A DNA stretch of 64,000 bases from Fimbriimonadaceae bacterium. Lineage in GTDB: Bacteria; Armatimonadota; Fimbriimonadia; Fimbriimonadales; Fimbriimonadaceae. Positions 59,615 through 64,000 of the stretch are shown here, in pieces; position 1 is the first letter of the stretch; every line of letters begins with the position of its first letter. The position numbers were made by a program, and so were the translations under genes. The notes under the pieces were generated by a model. The model did not search any database and was not told the origin of the DNA. It worked only from the letters and a program-made list of their open reading frames with translations. The stretch covers positions 2,164,218 to 2,228,217 of the forward strand of contig CP075365.1 of assembly GCA_019454125.1 (NCBI GenBank), in the 5' to 3' direction.

Positions 59615-59644
59615 GGAGCCCTGGCCAAACTCGGCCAGGGCTCC
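59615..59644 (-). terminator. Intrinsic terminator of the infC-rpmI-rplT operon
   Basis: Perfect 12-base arms (59615-59626, 59633-59644) with a 6-base loop, 20 bases after the rplT stop on the minus strand, followed there by TTCCTTTGT. Confidence 0.8.
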
Positions 59645-59664
59645 CGGGTTGTCGGCGGGCAGGT

Positions 59665-60015
59665 CTACGAAGCGGTCGCTTGCTGGACGACCTTCTTGAA
59701 GGCGTCCATATCCGCGATCGCAAGTTCGCTGAGCATCTTGCGGTTGACCTGCATGCCCTTTACGGTCATGCCGTGGATCAAGTCGCTGTACTTCACGCCG
59801 CAGAGCCGGCAGGCGGCGCTGATGCGGGCGATCCAAAGCCGGCGGAAATCGCGCTTGCGCTGCCGTCGGTCGCGGAACGCGTACTGGCCACTCTTCATGA
59901 CCTGTTCGTGCGCGTTCTTGAAAACGTTCTTCTTTCGTTGGAAATAGCCCTTGGCGCGGGAAAGCAGCTTGCGGTGCCGCTTTTGGCGCATCAGGCCTCG
60001 CTTAATGCGTGCCAT
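59665..60015 (-). CDS. rplT: 50S ribosomal protein L20
   Basis: 116 residues. Standard L20: ARIKRG start, the basic KRHRKLLSRAKGYF helix, RDRRQRKRDFRRLWIARI, and the C-terminal globular part with LCGVKYS. GAGGAACAC before the ATG is an SD-like stretch. Last gene of the infC-rpmI-rplT operon. In E. coli and Bacillus L20 represses this operon; a control site would be in the leader but was not identified. Confidence 0.97.
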   Translation of the reverse strand: MARIKRGLMRQKRHRKLLSRAKGYFQRKKNVFKNAHEQVMKSGQYAFRDRRQRKRDFRRLWIARISAACRLCGVKYSDLIHGMTVKGMQVNRKMLSELAIADMDAFKKVVQQATAS

Positions 60016-60094
60016 TTGTGTTCCTCAGTTTTTCGCGTGGTCTGACCGCTTCCCAGCCTCCGAGGGCGGTAACGGTACGAGGTTTCGAGTCCTT

Positions 60095-60298
60095 TCAGAT
60101 GCAGAGCAGCCGGCGGACCCGCTTCTTTTCGGTGTCGCTGAGCACCGCTTCCTGGTCCAAGCGCCGCTTCTGCCCGCCCGATTTGTGGAAGAACATATGG
60201 TTGTTGTACGACTTGCGTCGCATGATCTTCCCCGTGCCCGAGATCTTGAACCTCTTGGCGGCGGTCTTCTTCGTCTTAAGCTTCGGCATTGCGGTCAC
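60095..60298 (-). CDS. rpmI: 50S ribosomal protein L35
   Basis: 67 residues, very basic. PKLKTKKTAAKRFKISGTGKI start and the RRLLC end are typical of L35. It follows infC by 23 bases and precedes rplT by 79, the usual order. A TATAGT lies about 35 bases upstream but the gene is probably read from the infC promoter. Confidence 0.97.
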   Translation of the reverse strand: MTAMPKLKTKKTAAKRFKISGTGKIMRRKSYNNHMFFHKSGGQKRRLDQEAVLSDTEKKRVRRLLCI

Positions 60299-60321
60299 CC
60301 CTTGTCGGACTGGACTGCGGA

Positions 60322-60978
60322 CTATACCTCAGCTTCCGCCTCAGACTCCGTAGCCGGTCCCGGAACCACAGGCTTTTCGGCCTCGGCGGCCCCGATCGCC
60401 TGCTCCAACTTCTCTTGCATCACGGTCGGCTCGGCCCCTTCCCCCGGCTCCGCCGGGCCCTTCGATTCTTTGGCCTTAGCGGGCGGCTTGGGGTTGATCA
60501 CCACGACCATCTCGCGGCCGCTCAAGGTCGGTTCCTTGTCCGGCTTTCCGATGTCCTCGACCGCGTTGATGATGCTCTGGATCTTGTCGCGACCGACATT
60601 GGGGTGGGCGAGTTCGCGCTGGCGGAACCGGCAGACGATGCGGACTTTGTCCCCGTCCAGCAGGAAGCTCCGGGTCTTTCTGGTCTGGGTGGCCAGGTCG
60701 TGCTCCGCGATATTGGGGCTGACCTTGACGCCCTTGACCTCTTGTTTGCCCTTGCTCGCCTTCTTGGACTCTTTCTCCCGCTTGTCCTTTTCGTACTTAT
60801 ACTTGCCCCAATCCACGATCCGGGCGACCGGGGGCTGGGCGTGCGGTGCCACCAGGACAAGGTCCAGGCCGGCCTCGCGGGCTTGGTTGAGGGCTTCGCG
60901 CGTCGTCAAGACGCCGGACTGCTGCCCCTCCGCGTCCACCAATCGGACCTCTGGGATCCGGAGCAGACGCTCGTTAAT
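60322..60978 (-). CDS. infC: Translation initiation factor IF-3, apparent AUU start
   Basis: 218 residues. The N-domain INERLLRIPEVRLVDAEG, the linker IVDWGKYKYEKDKREKESKKA and the C-domain VRIVCRFRQRELAHPNVGRDKI are complete, with a Glu/Ala/Pro-rich tail. The conserved N-terminus is encoded upstream of the first TTG (60942). Reading back, the only plausible initiator is ATT at 60978; no ATG, GTG, TTG or CTG occurs in frame before the upstream TGA. AUU is the conserved autoregulatory start of infC in E. coli. A TATAAT box at 61076-61071 gives a leader of about 85 bases. Confidence 0.93.
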   Translation of the reverse strand: MNERLLRIPEVRLVDAEGQQSGVLTTREALNQAREAGLDLVLVAPHAQPPVARIVDWGKYKYEKDKREKESKKASKGKQEVKGVKVSPNIAEHDLATQTRKTRSFLLDGDKVRIVCRFRQRELAHPNVGRDKIQSIINAVEDIGKPDKEPTLSGREMVVVINPKPPAKAKESKGPAEPGEGAEPTVMQEKLEQAIGAAEAEKPVVPGPATESEAEAEV

Positions 60979-61070
60979 GTCTGGGCCGGGGGCCGGCCGC
61001 GGGCGGCGACCAGGAAAACGGCCTATCGATTCACCTCGCGCAGGAAAGGAAGCTGCATCTTCAAACCCTC

Positions 61071-61076
61071 ATTATA
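61071..61076 (-). promoter_or_regulatory. Consensus -10 box (TATAAT) of infC
   Basis: Minus-strand TATAAT, 93 bases before the proposed ATT start. The leader holds a short ORF (ATG CAG CTT ... TAG, 11 codons) and a GC-rich dyad near the start. The -35 is weak. Confidence 0.55.
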
Positions 61077-61171
61077 GCGTCGGAACGGCAAGTAATTCAC
61101 TGAACGTGAAAGACGTTCTAAACGGACGCTCCGCCACAAAGGCGAGCCGCACGGGCCAAAATGGCCCTTGA

Positions 61172-63325
61172 ATGGTCGCGCAGCCACAAAACGTTCTCGT
61201 CATCGGGGCCGGCACGATGGGGAGCGGTATCGCTGCCCATCTCGCCAACCTCGGCTTTTCGGTCAGTTTGCTCGACGTCTCACCGGACTCAGTCCGGCAC
61301 GCGTTCGACCGGGCCAAGAAAGCCCGACCGCCCCACTTCTATGTTCCGGGCACCGCCGAAAACGTCCGGCTCGGCTCCTTTGAGGCGGACCTCCAGTGGG
61401 TCGGCGAAGCGGACTGGGTTTGTGAGGCCATCGTCGAAAAACTCGATGCCAAGAGGGGCCTTTTCGCCCTTGTCGAGCCCCTGCTTCGCGAGGACGCCTT
61501 TATCTCGACCAACACCAGCGGCCTGCAGATCGAGCTCCTCGCGGAAGGGCGCGGCGAATCGTTCCGCAAACGCTTTCTCGGCACCCACTTTTTCAACCCG
61601 CCCCGCTATCTCAAGCTCCTAGAGCTGATCCCGACCGCCGACACCGACCCCGATGTGGTGCGCGCGATGTCGGTCGTCCTGGAGCGCGACTGCGCACGCC
61701 GCGTCGTCCTCGCGAAGGACACGCCAGGGTTCATTGCGAACCGGTTCGGAATGTGGTCCATGTTCCTCGCCACCCACGTCGCTGAAAAGCTGGGCCTCTC
61801 GATCGAACAGGTCGACCTCGTCACGGGCCCCCTGATCGGTCGGCCCCGGTCCGGGTCCTTCCGCCTGAACGACCTGGTCGGGCTGGACGTGATGGACGAC
61901 ATCGCCCGCAACCTCATCGCACGGTGCCCCGACGATCCCCACACGGACGTGCTACACCCGCCCCGCTCGCTCGCCTTCCTCCTGGAAAAAGGCTGGATCG
62001 GCGAGAAGGTCGGCCAAGGCTACTACCGCCGCGAGGGCCGCGAACTGATGTCCCTCGACCTCACCACGCTCGCCTATCGGGTGCGGCAGGAACCGGGCAT
62101 CTCCAGCGTCGCCGCTCTTTCTAAGAGGCCGCTTGCCGAGCGCCTCTGCGAAGGGCTCAAGCTTCGCGACGAGGCGGGCGAGTTCCTCCGCGCCTACCTC
62201 CCCCGCACGCTCGACTATGCGGACTCACTGAAGGAGGAGGTCAGCCACAACGTGGAGGACTTCGACCGCGTGATGAAGTGGGGCTTTGGCTGGGAGGCAG
62301 GCCCCTTCGAAATGATGGATATGGTGGACCATCGCCCCCAGAAGTTCTACGTTGGAGGCGAAATGCGAGGGTTCGACGGCTCCATGAAGAGCCGGCCGGA
62401 AGAGCCCGAGTACCGCACCTTCAAAGACTATCCGGTCATTGAACAGCGCGAAGGCTTCAATGTGCGCGATATGGGCGACGGGGTCACGCTCATCGGGATC
62501 ACGAACAAGATGGGCGTTTTTTCGCCCGCGGTCGTGCGCTCGCTCAAGTCGTTCCTCAACGATAAGACCGCGCAGAGGATCGTGCTCACCAGCGAGCAGC
62601 GCGCCTTCTCCGCCGGCTTCGACCTCCAGTTCATCCTCGACGCCGTGAACGAGGGCAGATATGCGGACGTCAACGCGGCCCTGGTCGACCTCCAGCAGTT
62701 GGGCGTCTTGCTCTCCCAAGTCCCCTCTGTCGCGGCCGTCTTCGGTTTCTGCCTTGGCGGCGGGTATGAGATGGCGACGTCCTGCTCCATCGTGGCCGCC
62801 CACCCGGAGACCCAGATCGGGCTCCCGGAGGCGAAGGTCGGCCTGGTACCCGGCGGGGGTGGGGTCGCCATGATGCGGCTCCGGTTCCAGCAGAGCGCCA
62901 AGAACCTGGTCGAGGCGGCCCGGCTCCTCACCCTCGGCGTCGTCGCCACGAACGCGGACGAGGCCCGCCATCTGGGTTATCTCCGCGAGGGCGACATCAC
63001 CGTCTATAACGGAGACCGCCTTCTCACCGAGGCCAAGCGCCTTGCCCTGCAGGCGGTGGCGCATCCGAGGCAGGAGTGGGCGGCCGTGGCCGGCCCCGTC
63101 AGCGGCATGATCGACCAGATGCTCGACAACCTGCAAAAGGCCGGCGAGATCAGCGAACACGACCACAACATCGGGGACCGTGCCAAGCACGTGCTCGTGA
63201 AGTCCACCTCGTTCGAGAACGCGCTCGACAACGAGCGGAAGGCCTTCGACGAACTGCTGAAAGAGGGCCTCACGGTCGCCCGAATCAAGCACATGCTCGA
63301 CACGGGCAAACCGCTGCGAAACTAG
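61172..63325 (+). CDS. fadN: FadN-type 3-hydroxyacyl-CoA dehydrogenase / enoyl-CoA hydratase
   Basis: Multifunctional beta-oxidation enzyme, 717 residues. The dehydrogenase is N-terminal (NAD motif VIGAGTMGSGIAAHLANLG, 10-28; THFFNPPRYLKLLE, about 138-151) and the hydratase-like domain is C-terminal (about 425-717; GFCLGGGYEMA and GLPEAKVGLVPGGGG with a catalytic-type Glu). This order is as in B. subtilis FadN and not E. coli FadB. A GGGCC/GGCCC hairpin lies just before ATG 61172. With the two acyl-CoA dehydrogenases it supplies fatty-acid breakdown; no thiolase gene is in the window. Confidence 0.93.
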   Translation: MVAQPQNVLVIGAGTMGSGIAAHLANLGFSVSLLDVSPDSVRHAFDRAKKARPPHFYVPGTAENVRLGSFEADLQWVGEADWVCEAIVEKLDAKRGLFALVEPLLREDAFISTNTSGLQIELLAEGRGESFRKRFLGTHFFNPPRYLKLLELIPTADTDPDVVRAMSVVLERDCARRVVLAKDTPGFIANRFGMWSMFLATHVAEKLGLSIEQVDLVTGPLIGRPRSGSFRLNDLVGLDVMDDIARNLIARCPDDPHTDVLHPPRSLAFLLEKGWIGEKVGQGYYRREGRELMSLDLTTLAYRVRQEPGISSVAALSKRPLAERLCEGLKLRDEAGEFLRAYLPRTLDYADSLKEEVSHNVEDFDRVMKWGFGWEAGPFEMMDMVDHRPQKFYVGGEMRGFDGSMKSRPEEPEYRTFKDYPVIEQREGFNVRDMGDGVTLIGITNKMGVFSPAVVRSLKSFLNDKTAQRIVLTSEQRAFSAGFDLQFILDAVNEGRYADVNAALVDLQQLGVLLSQVPSVAAVFGFCLGGGYEMATSCSIVAAHPETQIGLPEAKVGLVPGGGGVAMMRLRFQQSAKNLVEAARLLTLGVVATNADEARHLGYLREGDITVYNGDRLLTEAKRLALQAVAHPRQEWAAVAGPVSGMIDQMLDNLQKAGEISEHDHNIGDRAKHVLVKSTSFENALDNERKAFDELLKEGLTVARIKHMLDTGKPLRN

Positions 63326-64000
63326 AGACCGGCGCCGTTGCCCGGGGCCCTGCCACTGGCAGGGTCGTACTCTGGGTTTCCGACGGGCGTGGTCGGGGTC
63401 GCGGCGGGCTTGGCAGCCGGTTTCGCCGTCGCGACCGCATTTGCGTTCGCGTCTGCCTTCGGCTTGGACCGGTTGATCCGGATCACGCGCGGCCCTCCAC
63501 CATAGGTGCTCGTGCCGAGCGACTCGCGGGCGACCTCCTGGCCGTCGCGCATCACCACGCGGTACGAGCTGATGCGGTGCCCCGCGCCGCCCGGCTCCTG
63601 GACCACTTGCTTGCCCGGGGGCAGGCTCGAGTCTTCGATGTACCGGACCGGGTTGCCCCAGCTGGAGCGGCCCCCGGTCACGATCTCCACCTTGACGGAG
63701 GGGTCCTTCGTGCCGAGGATGCGGAACGTGATCGAGCCCCGCCCCGCCTGGGCCGAAAGCGCGATGGGCGTCGAGAAGGAGTTCTCAAAGGCGAAGTCCG
63801 GTGCCGGGTAGCTCACCGTGGCGTCCCGGCCGAGCGGGACATAGGCCACGGGCAGCGAGTGGTTGAAACGGGTCTTCACTTTGAGGTTCGCGTAAAGCAC
63901 CGCGTTATAGAGCGTCGTACTGACCTGGCAGATCCCGCCCCCGATATCGAAGTCGTGCCTCCCGCTGACATAGACACCGGCGAGCTTGAACCCGTTCTCT
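63322..64000 (-). CDS. VanW-family protein (5' end outside the window)
   Basis: C-terminal part of about 226 residues. The VanW motif GGGICQVSTTLYNA is visible near the cut end, followed by strands (RFNHSLPVAYVPLGRDATVSYPAP) and a long Ala/Pro/Lys-rich tail. VanW proteins are envelope proteins of unknown function near vancomycin-resistance and peptidoglycan genes. The frame continues past base 64000. It converges on fadN with a 4-base overlap. Confidence 0.88.
   Translation of the reverse strand, partial: ENGFKLAGVYVSGRHDFDIGGGICQVSTTLYNAVLYANLKVKTRFNHSLPVAYVPLGRDATVSYPAPDFAFENSFSTPIALSAQAGRGSITFRILGTKDPSVKVEIVTGGRSSWGNPVRYIEDSSLPPGKQVVQEPGGAGHRISSYRVVMRDGQEVARESLGTSTYGGGPRVIRINRSKPKADANANAVATAKPAAKPAATPTTPVGNPEYDPASGRAPGNGAGL

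Overview
The window looks like a chromosomal segment of a GC-rich, Gram-negative-type bacterium. It carries single-copy housekeeping genes, three secreted proteins with a PEP-CTERM sorting tail, a GT9 (heptosyltransferase-type) enzyme, murQ, tatA and selA. Many start codons sit only 6-9 bases after a TANNNT hexamer, as expected for leaderless mRNAs. My best guess, from gene content only, is Armatimonadota (Fimbriimonadales-like). This is inference and no marker gene was compared.

Layout. 1-9.6 kb: pgk-hpt, rho, a NYN-domain protein and yajQ on the plus strand, then an rpoZ-dnaJ-prmA-rph-rdgB run on the minus strand. 9.8-24.4 kb: a Cys/Met PLP enzyme, carboxypeptidase Taq, glyQ, an M15 peptidase, selA with an HD-GYP gene, tatA, an EVE protein, a DUF2089-DUF4097 pair, a GT9 enzyme, murQ, mazG and a parvulin-type isomerase. 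24.5-26.9 kb: an isolated phage pair, large terminase and Mu gp29-like portal. 26.9-43.9 kb: rpsT, a GNAT enzyme, a degenerate ketol-acid reductoisomerase relative, trmD-rplS-lepB, tRNA-Ile2(CAU), an acyl-CoA dehydrogenase, SdpI, two tandem PEP-CTERM genes, trpS, an M50 protease, lysA, an HDOD protein, dxr and rseP. 43.8-47.5 kb: a minus-strand capsid module (prohead protease, cement-like protein, Mu gpT-like major capsid protein, two small membrane proteins, two connector/adaptor-like proteins). 47.6-64 kb: another PEP-CTERM gene, a large unrecognised protein, a Xer recombinase, a GT39-like enzyme, an acyl-CoA dehydrogenase, an ArsR-B12 fusion regulator, duplicated surface-protein modules, infC-rpmI-rplT, a FadN-type beta-oxidation enzyme and the end of a VanW-family gene.

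The main discovery candidate is the split Mu-like head module. Terminase and portal (plus strand) and protease to adaptor (minus strand) are separated by about 20 kb of essential genes. Flipping the interval between the portal stop (26883) and the protease start (47478) would restore the usual order terL-portal-protease-cement-MCP-connector. No integrase, repressor, replication, lysis or tail gene is seen beside either half. That fits an inverted, domesticated capsid locus (gene-transfer-agent-like or other capsid use) better than a live prophage.

Other points worth attention are an infC gene that appears to start at AUU, an rdgB that appears to start at CUG, an RNA polymerase omega subunit with a long acidic tail, an ArsR-type regulator fused to a CarH-like B12 module with a dyad next to its promoter, and a ketol-acid reductoisomerase paralogue lacking catalytic residues.
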